From NCBI GenBank assembly GCA_018816865.1, contig JAHIUW010000007.1, forward strand, positions 101,581-165,580: DNA of 64,000 bases, written 5' to 3'. Each line of letters begins with the position of its first letter. Positions within the stretch are counted from its first letter, which is position 1. This DNA comes from Pseudomonadota bacterium (GTDB lineage: Bacteria; Desulfobacterota; Desulfovibrionia; Desulfovibrionales; Desulfovibrionaceae). The position numbers and the translations under genes were made by a program. The notes below the pieces were generated by a model. It saw only the letters and a program-made list of their open reading frames with translations, was not told the DNA's origin and searched no databases. Below are positions 7,294 through 15,923 of the stretch, in pieces.

Positions 7294-10200
7294 ATGACCC
7301 GCCAGCTCATCGCCCAGGAAAAGGACGCCTGCGCCATCATCGCCTACGTGGACAAGCGAGGCCACGCCACCCACGCCAACATCGTCAAGACCATCGAGGC
7401 CCTGAAGAAGATGGCCCACCGTTCCGGCGACATCAACGATGAGGGCGACGGCTGCGGCATCCTGACCGATATCCCGCGTGAGATCTGGGGCCAGCGCCTG
7501 GAAAAGGTTGGGCTGTCGCGGCACCTGGCCGAGTCTGCCGGGTTCTTCGTGGGGCATTTCCTACTGCCCCGCAGCATCCGTGAGCGTTCGGATGAGATCC
7601 TGGGCATGATCCGCGAGACCTTCGCCAAGAACGCCGTGGAACTGTTGACCGAACTCACGGGCCAGACCAGGGACGATGAGCTCGGACCCATGGCCCGGGC
7701 GGAGGCCCCCCTGTTCTGGCAGGTGGCGGGTCTGGCACCCGTGGAGGACAGCAAGAAGACCGTGGAAAAGCGGTTGTTTCACATCCAGATGCAGCTGGAG
7801 CGTGTGGAAAAGGACCTGCACATCGCCTCGCTTTCGCGCGACAGCGTCGTCTATAAGGTCCGCGGCCTGGCGGACCTTTTGCCCCGCGTGTATCCGGAAT
7901 TGCGCCTGGAGGAGGCCCGTTCGCGCATGACCGTGGGCCATAGTCGGTATTCCACCAACACCCTGCCCACGGTGGAGCGCTCCCAACCCTTTTCCATCCT
8001 GGCGCACAACGGCGAGATCAATACCATCGAGCGCTTGCGCAGCTCGGGCCGCCTGCTGGATATCGAGCCCGTGCCCGGGGGCTCCGACTCCCAGGACCTG
8101 AATCGCATCCTGGAAGGCCTGATCAACCTCCATGGCTTTGATCCGCTGGAGGCCTTTGCCATGGTCTTCCCGGCCGTGCATTCCGAGGTGGAGCAGTACC
8201 CCGCGCCTCTGCAAAAGGCCTACGCCTTCTTCCGCTGGTTCTTCCAGCCCTCGGCCCAAGGCCCGGCCGCGGTCATCGCCCGTCAGGGGCAGGTCTGCAT
8301 GGGCAGCGTGGACGCCCTGGGGCTGCGCCCCCTGTGGTTTGGCGAAAGCGACTACGACTATTATCTGTCATCGGAAAAGGGTGTGGTGGACATCGAGGAT
8401 ACGGTGTCCGACCCCAAACCCCTGGCTCCGGGTGAGAAGATCGCCATCCTCTCGGTGCCTGGCCGCAGGGCGGTGGTCTTCGACTACACGGCCTTCCAGA
8501 AGCGCGTGGCCGACCTGATGGCCGAGCGGGGCAAGGCCCTGGATTGCGTGGAGGCCCTGTATACGGCGATTCCCGCGCAGCAGGGCGAAAAGCGTCGCCT
8601 GGAATCATTCCTGCCCGCGGCCTTGCGCGTGTCCACGGCCAGGCTCACCGAGCCCGCCTATCTGGCCGCCTTCGGCTGGCAGAAATACGATGTCGACATC
8701 CGCAAGCAGACCGCCACCATCGGGGGAGCCGTCATCGGTTCCATGGGCTACCAGGGTCCGTTGGCCTGCCTGAACGACGGGCTGCCCAACATCTCCGAGT
8801 ACTTCAAGGAAAACGTGGCCGTGGTTACCAACCCGGCCATCGATCGCGAACGTGAGGCCGACCACTTCACCACGCGTTCCATTCTGGGCAACCGGCCCAC
8901 TGCCGACGGCGAGGGACATCCCGTGGCCGTGGGCCTGGAGCTCAGGACCCCACTGCTGCTCGGCGGCTGTCTGGACGCCGAGGTCTGCGGCAGTGCCTTG
9001 TCCAAGTTGGCTCGGGCCTTCGGCACCCAGACCATCGACGATGTCCTCAATTTCTTCACGGCCCAGGGGCGCGACACCTCCCGCGTGGCCATTCTGGACG
9101 CCACCTTCGAGCCCGGTAAAGGTCGGCTCAAGAAGCGCCTGATTGCTCTGGCCGAAGAGGGAGTCAAGGCCGTGGCGGCAGGGGCCGTGCTGGTGGTGCT
9201 GGATGATTCGCGCAGCTTCTCGGACGGCCGCTGCTACCTCGATCCCGGCCTGGCCGTGGCCTGGGTGGAGAGGGAATTCGCCGTGCGTCGCATCCGGCGC
9301 AAGTGCTCGCTGGTGGTGCGTTCCGCGGCCATTCGCAACCTGCACGACGTGATGTTCCTGCTGGGGCTGGGAGCCGACGCCCTGAACCCCTACATGATCT
9401 GGCGCATGGCACGCGAGCATTCCACGGAATCCCGACCCGCCGAGCAGGTCATCCGCACCACCATGGACGTTTTGCAAAAGGGCATTGAAAAGGTCATGTC
9501 CACCATGGGCATCCACGAGCTGTGCGGCTACGGGCGCATCTTTGCCTCCATCGGGCTGGCCGACGATCTGGTCGAGGTCTTCGGCTGTGCCAATTTCTGT
9601 CAGTCGCACAAGAACGGACTCTCCCTGGCCGCGTTGGAAGAGCGTGCCGCGAGACGTGTGGAACAGGCCTCTCAGGGCAAGGAAGCCAAGCTCTGGCGCG
9701 ATCCGGCTCGGAACACCAAGGTCGGGCGCATCCTGCGTCGCACCGCCACGGGCGAGGCCGGATTCCGCGAAATGGCCGAGGGCCTGCGCGAGTTGGAACG
9801 CGAAAACCCCGTGGCCCTGCGGCACCTGCTGGGTTTTAACAAGCCGGCTGGAGCCACGCCCCTGGCCATGAGCGACGTGGACCTGTCCATTGGTCGTCAC
9901 GACATGCCGCTGCTCATCCCGGCCATGAGCTTTGGTTCCCAGGGGGAGAACTCCTTCCGCACCTACGCCGAGGCCGCCAAGCAGTGCAACATCATCTGCA
10001 TGAACGGCGAGGGCGGCGAGATCCCGGACATGCTGGGCAAGTACCGCCACAACCGGGGCCAGCAGATCGCCTCGGGCCGCTTTGGCGTGTTCATGGAATT
10101 CCTGAATTCCGTGGATTTCCTGGAGATCAAGGTGGGGCAGGGCGCTAAGCCCGGCGAAGGTGGCCACCTACCCGGCCAGAAGGTGACCGAGATGGTGGGG

Positions 10201-11859
10201 GCGTCGCGCCACTGCAAGCCCGGCATCGCGCTGATTTCGCCTTCCAATCATCATGACATCTATTCCATTGAGGACTTGGCACAGATCATCACCGAGCTGA
10301 AGACCGCCAATCCCGAGGCTCGGGTCTCGGTGAAGATTCCCGTGACCTCCGGCGTGGGCACCATCGCCGTGGGCGTGGCCAAGGCCGGGGCGGACATCGT
10401 CAATGTCTCCGGCTTTGACGGCGGCACGGGCGCGGCGCGGGAACACGCCAAGAAATACGTGGGCCTGCCCGCCGAGATCGGCGTGTCCCAGGCCCATCGG
10501 GCGCTCATTGAGTCCGGGTTGCGCGACGGGGTTGAACTGTGGTGCGACGGCGGCCTGCGCAGCGGCGCGGATGCCCTGAAGATGATCATGCTCGGTGCGG
10601 ATCGCGTGGGCATGGGCACCGTGGCCTTGATGGGTGTGGGCTGCATCAGCTGCCAGCGCTGCCACCTGGATACCTGCCCCAAGGGCATCTCCACCCAGTT
10701 GCGCACCAAGGCCGAGGCCGAGGCGCGCGGAGTCAAGAACTTCAGCATGGTGCAGGTGGGTGAGGAAACCGGCAACCTCTCGCGTCTGATCTTGTCCATT
10801 GGCGAGGAAATGCGCAGCATTCTGGCTGACCTGGGGCTGGCCAGCGTACGTGACGTCGTGGGGCGTACGGATCTTCTTAGCCAGATTTCACATCACGAGA
10901 ATGTGGACTGCGCCGATCTGCTGGTTGCTCCGGCCGTGGACGGCTCGGTAGGGCCTGCCGGGGCCATCCGCGGTTTGCGCAAGCCGCTGAACAACCTGAC
11001 CAAGATGATTTCAGACATCGCGCTCAAGGAATTCGCGGACCCGACTGTGACCGAGGTGCGCTACACCGACCAGTACGTGCGTAGCGTGGACCGGGCCGTG
11101 GGCACTTATCTGGCCGGGGCCATGGTCCGTGAATACGGCGGCGAGAGCGGGCGCACCGTGCGCCTGCGACTGGACGCTTCGGTTCCGGGCAACGGCCTGT
11201 GCGCCTTCAATATCCCGGGCATCGAGGTCATTGTGGACGGCGGCGCGCAGGACGGCACTGCCAAAGGCAGTTTCGGCGGCCTGTTGGGGGTGTTCAAGGG
11301 GGCGAACCTCTTGGGACGCCGCGTGGACGGCTCCACGGGCAAGAGCTTTGCCTACGGGGCCATTGGCGGAAGGTTGATGGTTCAGAACTATGCCGATTCT
11401 CGGGCCTGCATCCGCATGTCCGGCGCGGACGCCATCTTTGGCGCGCGCATCACCAGCCCGATCCGGGACGAGTTGGGCAACTTGGCTTCCCGGGCAGACC
11501 TGAAGGGCTTTGCCTTCGAGTACATGACCGGCGGGCGCGTGGTGGTCCTGGGCGATCCCGGACCCTGGATCTGCTCGGGCATGACGGGCGGGGTGATCTA
11601 TCAGTGCCTGTATCCGGAATTCGGGTTCACGCGGGCCGCACTGACCCGACGCCTGGCCACGGGCGCGGACGTGGTCATCGAACCCATCGGCGAGGAAGGG
11701 CTTCGGGATGTCGCCCACCTGCTGGCAGGTTATACGAGCGAGTTGCGCGCCAGCTTCCAGGACGATGAAGCCCGCGACGTGGATAGGCTCCTGGCCGAGG
11801 CGCGGCATCGGTTCGTGATGGTCGTTCCGGCACACAAACGGCCGCCCAAGGCCGAATAG
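7294..11859 (+). CDS. gltB: glutamate synthase, large subunit (full length)
   Basis: This ~1521-residue protein has the complete GltB order. A class II glutamine amidotransferase domain starts near Cys13 (DACAIIAYVDKRG), and LAHNGEINT lies near residue 240. The central domain follows. The FMN domain begins around PLLIPAMSFGSQGENS, with IKVGQGAKPGEGGHLPG. The 3Fe-4S cysteines read GCISCQRCHLDTCP, and the C-terminal GXGXG helix domain contains GTAKGSFGG. It would make glutamate from 2-oxoglutarate and glutamine. The usual CGVGF start of the mature enzyme reads CAIIAY here, so the propeptide would be 12 residues. The ATG at 7294 is preferred over a GTG at 7285 because GAAGGA at 7277-7282 suits it better. 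No gltD lies next to it; reductant may come from ferredoxin or from elsewhere. Confidence 0.92.
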   Translation: MTRQLIAQEKDACAIIAYVDKRGHATHANIVKTIEALKKMAHRSGDINDEGDGCGILTDIPREIWGQRLEKVGLSRHLAESAGFFVGHFLLPRSIRERSDEILGMIRETFAKNAVELLTELTGQTRDDELGPMARAEAPLFWQVAGLAPVEDSKKTVEKRLFHIQMQLERVEKDLHIASLSRDSVVYKVRGLADLLPRVYPELRLEEARSRMTVGHSRYSTNTLPTVERSQPFSILAHNGEINTIERLRSSGRLLDIEPVPGGSDSQDLNRILEGLINLHGFDPLEAFAMVFPAVHSEVEQYPAPLQKAYAFFRWFFQPSAQGPAAVIARQGQVCMGSVDALGLRPLWFGESDYDYYLSSEKGVVDIEDTVSDPKPLAPGEKIAILSVPGRRAVVFDYTAFQKRVADLMAERGKALDCVEALYTAIPAQQGEKRRLESFLPAALRVSTARLTEPAYLAAFGWQKYDVDIRKQTATIGGAVIGSMGYQGPLACLNDGLPNISEYFKENVAVVTNPAIDREREADHFTTRSILGNRPTADGEGHPVAVGLELRTPLLLGGCLDAEVCGSALSKLARAFGTQTIDDVLNFFTAQGRDTSRVAILDATFEPGKGRLKKRLIALAEEGVKAVAAGAVLVVLDDSRSFSDGRCYLDPGLAVAWVEREFAVRRIRRKCSLVVRSAAIRNLHDVMFLLGLGADALNPYMIWRMAREHSTESRPAEQVIRTTMDVLQKGIEKVMSTMGIHELCGYGRIFASIGLADDLVEVFGCANFCQSHKNGLSLAALEERAARRVEQASQGKEAKLWRDPARNTKVGRILRRTATGEAGFREMAEGLRELERENPVALRHLLGFNKPAGATPLAMSDVDLSIGRHDMPLLIPAMSFGSQGENSFRTYAEAAKQCNIICMNGEGGEIPDMLGKYRHNRGQQIASGRFGVFMEFLNSVDFLEIKVGQGAKPGEGGHLPGQKVTEMVGASRHCKPGIALISPSNHHDIYSIEDLAQIITELKTANPEARVSVKIPVTSGVGTIAVGVAKAGADIVNVSGFDGGTGAAREHAKKYVGLPAEIGVSQAHRALIESGLRDGVELWCDGGLRSGADALKMIMLGADRVGMGTVALMGVGCISCQRCHLDTCPKGISTQLRTKAEAEARGVKNFSMVQVGEETGNLSRLILSIGEEMRSILADLGLASVRDVVGRTDLLSQISHHENVDCADLLVAPAVDGSVGPAGAIRGLRKPLNNLTKMISDIALKEFADPTVTEVRYTDQYVRSVDRAVGTYLAGAMVREYGGESGRTVRLRLDASVPGNGLCAFNIPGIEVIVDGGAQDGTAKGSFGGLLGVFKGANLLGRRVDGSTGKSFAYGAIGGRLMVQNYADSRACIRMSGADAIFGARITSPIRDELGNLASRADLKGFAFEYMTGGRVVVLGDPGPWICSGMTGGVIYQCLYPEFGFTRAALTRRLATGADVVIEPIGEEGLRDVAHLLAGYTSELRASFQDDEARDVDRLLAEARHRFVMVVPAHKRPPKAE

Positions 11860-11908
11860 CCCTGTCAGTCTGTGGTGATTCGCCGGATTCGCCACAGCGA
11901 TCTGCTGT

Positions 11909-11953
11909 GAGCCCAAGACAAAGCCCCTCCATGAGGGGCTTTGTCTTGGGCTC
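11909..11953 (+). terminator. long perfect hairpin after gltB
   Basis: Two 21-base arms (11909-11929 and 11933-11953) are perfectly complementary around a CAT loop. The stem is A-rich on the 5' side and T-rich on the 3' side (CTTTGTCTT), as in an intrinsic terminator, although G/C bases close its end. Confidence 0.75.
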
Positions 11954-12006
11954 GCGACGATCATCGAGGCTTGCCGGATTAGCCTAAGGGCTGTAAATAC
12001 GGTCCT

Positions 12007-13356
12007 ATGAAGCTGAAACCATTCCATCCTCTGTTCCTGATGCTGTTGTTGGCGTTCGTGCTGGGCGGTTGCGGCAACCGCATAGTGGACACCCTGCTCA
12101 TGGTCGACGAAAAAATCGTCGAGCCGCCCAAGATATGGGAAGGCCTGCCCGAGCCCCTGGCGCGCGTGGTCAAGGCCGCCGGTGACAACGGAGGGCAGAT
12201 TCGCGGGTTCATCGAGCACTACGAACAGGACACACCAAAGCATGCCGTGGCCGCCAAACAGGTGGAAGGGATGTGCCTTGCCGATGCTGCGGGCAGGGAC
12301 CTCCTGGATTTGACCGAAAACGTCGACCAGGCCTATGCGATGCGCGTGGCCGTCCCCTGGGGGCCGCTCCTGCCGGAAGCCATTTTTGTCGAATATGTGG
12401 CCCCGTATCGTGTGGGCCGCGAGCTGTTTCGCCCCTGGCGCAAAGAGCTGTCCGAAAGACTGGCACCTCGCTTGGTCCAGGCCAAAGCCATTCCCGATGC
12501 CGTGGCGGCGGTGCGTCTGTGGACCTATGAGCAGGCGCAGTTTGAGCCTTCACGCGATTATCTGGCCGCTGCCCTGGACACGCTGAACCGTGCCAAGGGA
12601 TCTGGCGAAGAACTGGCCATCCTGCTGACCTGTGCCCTGCGGGCCGCGTGTGTGCCGGCTCGCCTGGGAGGATACGGGTCGGGGTTGGTGGAATACTGGG
12701 ATGGGCAATGGCAGTTGCTGGATGCCGTGGATTTTTCGGACCTTTCTCCTGCCCTGCGCAAGGCTGCGGACGAGCGGCACGAGGAGCAGGGACGCGCGCT
12801 TGAGGGCTCCGCCCTGGCCTGGATGTCCGCGCAGCGCAAACTGGCCTGTTCTCGCGAGGATGCGGGCCGGGTGCTGACCGTGGCGCGGGGCAACTGGAAG
12901 GAGGTCGCCGCGTTCCTGCTGGCCATTCCCGCATATCGTGCCGAGGCCTACTGCGCCTATGTGACACATCTTTCGAACAGGGATCTGGCCGCGCTGCGTC
13001 CGGCCCAGGCGCTGGACAACGTGCGCATGGCCCTGGCGGCCTCCAACGCCAAGCCGGACAAGGAAAAGGGCTGGAATGAGTTCGTGATGAACATTCTGCC
13101 CGACCGCATCTCCAATGAACCACCCAGCATGTGGCGTGGGACCTACACCAAACTGTTCATGGGTTACAAACTGATGCCCGAACCCGAGGCGCGGCAAGCC
13201 GTGAGGAATTGGGCGCAGAGTCTGGAACTGACCGAGGGCTTGCCCACCGGGCCAACCATGACACCTTTGGAGATTATCAAGTCGAACCATGTGAGCAACG
13301 AATCCGAGCGTCAACTGGCGGAGCGAGCGGCGCTGCGGGCCCTTGGTCTCCAGTAG
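12007..13356 (+). CDS. lipoprotein with degenerate transglutaminase-like domain
   Basis: The 449-residue protein starts with a lipoprotein signal (MKLKPFHPLFLMLLLAFVLG) and lipobox LGGC, giving lipid-modified Cys22. The middle region has the transglutaminase-like landmark GSGEELAILLTCALRAACV followed by PARLGGYGSG. In active relatives a cysteine sits near the start of this motif; here the position looks occupied by glycine or serine, while a later cysteine pair (Cys-Ala-Leu, Ala-Cys-Val) remains. No strong ribosome site is visible before the ATG. Related lipoproteins are thought to act in the cell envelope, but a catalytic role is doubtful here. The gene stands alone between gltB and a small gene. 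Confidence 0.65.
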   Translation: MKLKPFHPLFLMLLLAFVLGGCGNRIVDTLLMVDEKIVEPPKIWEGLPEPLARVVKAAGDNGGQIRGFIEHYEQDTPKHAVAAKQVEGMCLADAAGRDLLDLTENVDQAYAMRVAVPWGPLLPEAIFVEYVAPYRVGRELFRPWRKELSERLAPRLVQAKAIPDAVAAVRLWTYEQAQFEPSRDYLAAALDTLNRAKGSGEELAILLTCALRAACVPARLGGYGSGLVEYWDGQWQLLDAVDFSDLSPALRKAADERHEEQGRALEGSALAWMSAQRKLACSREDAGRVLTVARGNWKEVAAFLLAIPAYRAEAYCAYVTHLSNRDLAALRPAQALDNVRMALAASNAKPDKEKGWNEFVMNILPDRISNEPPSMWRGTYTKLFMGYKLMPEPEARQAVRNWAQSLELTEGLPTGPTMTPLEIIKSNHVSNESERQLAERAALRALGLQ

Positions 13357-13447
13357 TTCGTCAAAACCATAGTTTCCTAGTCGGTTGTCTTTTTCTGACA
13401 GTGTGTTAGATATATGCTTAACCCCGGAAACCAGTAGGAGGGTCGCC

Positions 13448-13690
13448 ATGTCCGAGTACAAGCAATCCGACATTCCATGCACCATCCACCACGGCGAAGT
13501 CATACAACTCGACGATGGCAAGACGGTGCGCTTTGAAAGCAACGGAGAGGCCAAGGATATCTTTTTTGGGGACGAGTGGTCGGCTTCGGTCCAATTGTTC
13601 CCGTCCAATTCCCATGAGTTTGAAGCGGGCAATAAGAGGGTGAAACTTACGGCCCTGTTCGAGGACGGGCTGGAGATCGATTTCGCCTAA
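13448..13690 (+). CDS. small acidic protein of unknown function (80 aa)
   Basis: The ATG at 13448 is chosen over an in-frame start 63 bases upstream because AGGAGGG at 13436-13442 gives a strong ribosome site at proper spacing. The 80-residue product (MSEYKQSDIPCTIHHGEVIQ at its start) is acidic and mostly beta, with no signal peptide or membrane segment. It has single cysteine and histidine-pair residues near the N-terminus. I do not recognise the family. A weak promoter-like TTGTCT with an AT-rich downstream stretch (TTAGATATATG) precedes it, and a terminator follows at 13718, so it is probably monocistronic. Confidence 0.65.
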   Translation: MSEYKQSDIPCTIHHGEVIQLDDGKTVRFESNGEAKDIFFGDEWSASVQLFPSNSHEFEAGNKRVKLTALFEDGLEIDFA

Positions 13691-13717
13691 CGAGTCATAT
13701 TCTCCGGGGATGGAAGG

Positions 13718-13747
13718 GCGGTTCGTCAGTGACGGGCCGCTTTTTCT
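13718..13747 (+). terminator. intrinsic terminator after the 80-aa gene
   Basis: GCGG at 13718-13721 pairs with CCGC at 13737-13740, and an inner CGTC/GACG pairing extends the stem. TTTTTCTT follows directly. Confidence 0.7.
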
Positions 13748-13955
13748 TATGCAATGCGCCCAGCTTTTCTTGCCGGTTTTGTCGCTTCAGCTCCTTGCAG
13801 TTCTCGCTAGGTCCTCATCTGCTCCGACATGGAGCTGTCTGTGCGCTTGTCCGCAAGGTTTCTGAACGTTTTACGGTAAGGTTCTGCGCTTTTCAGGGGC
13901 GAACCAGGTCAAGGGGAACAGAGGGTTGCGACTCGGGAATGATCCTTCAATGAAG

Positions 13956-13985
13956 AAGGGGGAACCGTTGCTGCGGCTCCCCCTT
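13956..13985 (-). terminator. terminator downstream of gap (minus strand)
   Basis: AAGGGGGAACCG (13956-13967) pairs with CGGCTCCCCCTT (13974-13985) with one mismatch. A-rich and T-rich flanks make it usable in either direction. It lies 72 bases past the gap stop codon. The 208 bases between this and the preceding terminator hold nothing I can identify. Confidence 0.65.
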
Positions 13986-14057
13986 TGTTGATCCGGGATG
14001 AGTTCGGAAGAGAGGTTCGGGCTTGGTCGCCTTGACCAAGAGGCCTGCCCCTCGGCG

Positions 14058-15077
14058 TTAAAGGCCCTGCTGGCGCATGTATTCGATCAGATCGGCGATG
14101 CGGCAGGAATAGCCCCATTCGTTGTCGTACCAGACATAGGTCTTGGCCAGGGTGCCGCCCTGGACGATGGTGAAGTCGGCCTCCACGATGCCCGAGCGCG
14201 GGTCGGCGATGAAGTCCGACGAGACCAGAGGCAGCTCGGAGTAGCCCATGATGCCCTTGAGTTCGCCTTCGGCAGCGGCCTTGAGGGTGGCTTTGAGCTC
14301 CTCGGTGCTGGTCTCCTTGTCTAGTACGGCCACAAAGTCCACCAGAGACACCGTGGGCGTGGGCACGCGCACGGAATAGCCGTCGATACGGCCCTTCATC
14401 TCGGGCAGCACCAGGGCCACGGCCTTGGCCGCGCCCGTGGTGGTGGGGATCATGTTGCAGGCCGCGGCGCGGGCGCGACGCAAGTCTTTGTGCGGCAGGT
14501 CCAGGATGCGCTGGTCATTTGTGTAGGAGTGGATGGTGGTCATCACTCCCTTGTTGATCCCGAAGGCCTCGTGCATGACCTTGACCACCGGTGCAAGGCA
14601 GTTGGTGGTACATGACGCGTTGGAGATGATGAAGTGCTTGCCCGGGTCGTAATCCGTGTGGTTCACGCCCATGACCAGGGTGATGTCCTCTTCCTTGGCG
14701 GGAGCGGAAATGATCACGCGCTTGGCCCCGCCCTGCAAATGCTGCGAGGCGGTGGGGCCGGTGCGGAAGATGCCTGTGCACTCCACGACCACGTCGACGT
14801 CCAGGCTGCCCCAGGGGATCAGGCGCGGGTCGCGTTCGGCCATGCTCTTGATGGAAAAGTCGTCACCCACCAGGATGGTATCGCCGTCCACACGCACCTC
14901 GGGCTCGAAGGTCCCGTAGTTGGTGTCGCGTTGCAGCAGGTGGGCGTTGGTCTTGACGTCGAACAGGTCGTTGACTGCCACCACTTCAATATTGTCGCGG
15001 TGATGCTGCCAAATGGTCTTGACAACCTGGCGGCCGATACGGCCGAAACCGTTGATGCCGATTCTGGTTTTTTTCAT
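14058..15077 (-). CDS. gap: glyceraldehyde-3-phosphate dehydrogenase (type I)
   Basis: The 339-residue protein is a typical phosphorylating GAPDH, which interconverts glyceraldehyde-3-phosphate and 1,3-bisphosphoglycerate in cytoplasmic glycolysis or gluconeogenesis. The Rossmann motif INGFGRIGR lies at residues 8-16. The catalytic cysteine is Cys156 in SNASCTTNCLAP. The later motifs SYTNDQRILDLPHKDLRRAR and WYDNEWGYS are intact, and the length is normal. The ATG follows GAGGACC. A GAF-domain gene ends 21 bases upstream on the same strand, so the two are probably one transcript. A terminator lies at 13956-13985. Confidence 0.96.
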   Translation of the reverse strand: MKKTRIGINGFGRIGRQVVKTIWQHHRDNIEVVAVNDLFDVKTNAHLLQRDTNYGTFEPEVRVDGDTILVGDDFSIKSMAERDPRLIPWGSLDVDVVVECTGIFRTGPTASQHLQGGAKRVIISAPAKEEDITLVMGVNHTDYDPGKHFIISNASCTTNCLAPVVKVMHEAFGINKGVMTTIHSYTNDQRILDLPHKDLRRARAAACNMIPTTTGAAKAVALVLPEMKGRIDGYSVRVPTPTVSLVDFVAVLDKETSTEELKATLKAAAEGELKGIMGYSELPLVSSDFIADPRSGIVEADFTIVQGGTLAKTYVWYDNEWGYSCRIADLIEYMRQQGL

Positions 15078-15098
15078 GAGGTCCTCCGCGGATGGGCG

Positions 15099-15659
15099 CT
15101 AGTCTTCAAAGGTCTGGTAATTGTATGCCTCGGCCAGTTCGGACGCCCGTTTCAGGGCATGGAACATCCGGGCGTTTTCCAGGGCGATGCCGGAGAGGTT
15201 GGCGATGCAGGCCAAAAATTCTTTCTCTTCGGCGTCGAACTCGCGCGGCTTGCCGGAATAGACCCTGAGCACGCCGATGACCTTGGCGCCACGCGCCGTG
15301 AGGGGCACTACCACCAGGGAGACCAGTCCTTCCTCGGCGGCCTCGGCCCCGTACTGGAAGCGTTTGTCCGTGCGTACGTCGGGGATGAAAACGGCTTCGC
15401 CGCGGAGCACGTCCTGGTCCAGGAGGCTCTTGGCGACATTGACCGGGCCTTTCTGGGCGTAGCGCTTGCTCAGCCCGTAGGAGGCGTCGGGCAAAAGTAT
15501 TTCGCCCGTGGCATCCAGCAAGCGGATGAAGCAGCCCTTGGCGTCCATGGCCCCGGTGACCTGCTCGGCAATGCTGGACAGCACCTTCTTGGGGTTTAGA
15601 CTCGAATTGATGACACTGGCGATCGTATAGATCGTTTTGTACAGCCGTTGATTGCTCAT
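15099..15659 (-). CDS. GAF-domain protein
   Basis: The 186-residue protein is essentially one GAF domain, roughly residues 20-165. Its landmarks are SSLNPKKVLSSIAEQV, the core strand GCFIRLLD, the motif VSLVVVPLTARGAKVIGVLRVY, and the closing helix FLACIANLSGIALENARM. No output domain is attached, so it probably senses a small ligand or redox state and acts through a partner. It lacks obvious catalytic cysteines of the methionine-sulfoxide reductase subgroup. Its stop is 21 bases before gap on the same strand, which hints at a role linked to central metabolism, although that is only context. Confidence 0.8.
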   Translation of the reverse strand: MSNQRLYKTIYTIASVINSSLNPKKVLSSIAEQVTGAMDAKGCFIRLLDATGEILLPDASYGLSKRYAQKGPVNVAKSLLDQDVLRGEAVFIPDVRTDKRFQYGAEAAEEGLVSLVVVPLTARGAKVIGVLRVYSGKPREFDAEEKEFLACIANLSGIALENARMFHALKRASELAEAYNYQTFED

Positions 15660-15864
15660 GATCGATCCTGCCTGTTCGGGGTTGGGGGCGCGTCCATTCT
15701 GCGGCGCGAAAGCATTCAGCTCTATCTATGCCCAAAAATAACAAACCATGACAAGGGAAATCGTATAGCCTGTCAGCTTACATAGCACCTTCTGCGCTAC
15801 GCTGCACCATGCATTCGACGAGGCAAGCGCGGTTTGGGATCGAAAAGGTCTCGCAGGCCAGAAA

Positions 15865-15897
15865 AAAGGCGGTTGCCCGTATGGAGCAACCGCCTTT
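15865..15897 (-). terminator. intrinsic terminator for the split glutamate synthase operon
   Basis: Arms AAAGGCGGTTGC (15865-15876) and GCAACCGCCTTT (15886-15897) pair perfectly around a 9-nt loop. On the minus strand the stem is followed by a T6 run. Confidence 0.88.
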
Positions 15898-15923
15898 GCA
15901 GTGGTGTTTTCAGGCTCTGGGGC

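Noticed and set aside
13729..13953. Open frame of 74 codons after the 80-aa gene
   Set aside because: It starts inside the terminator of the preceding gene and has no ribosome site.
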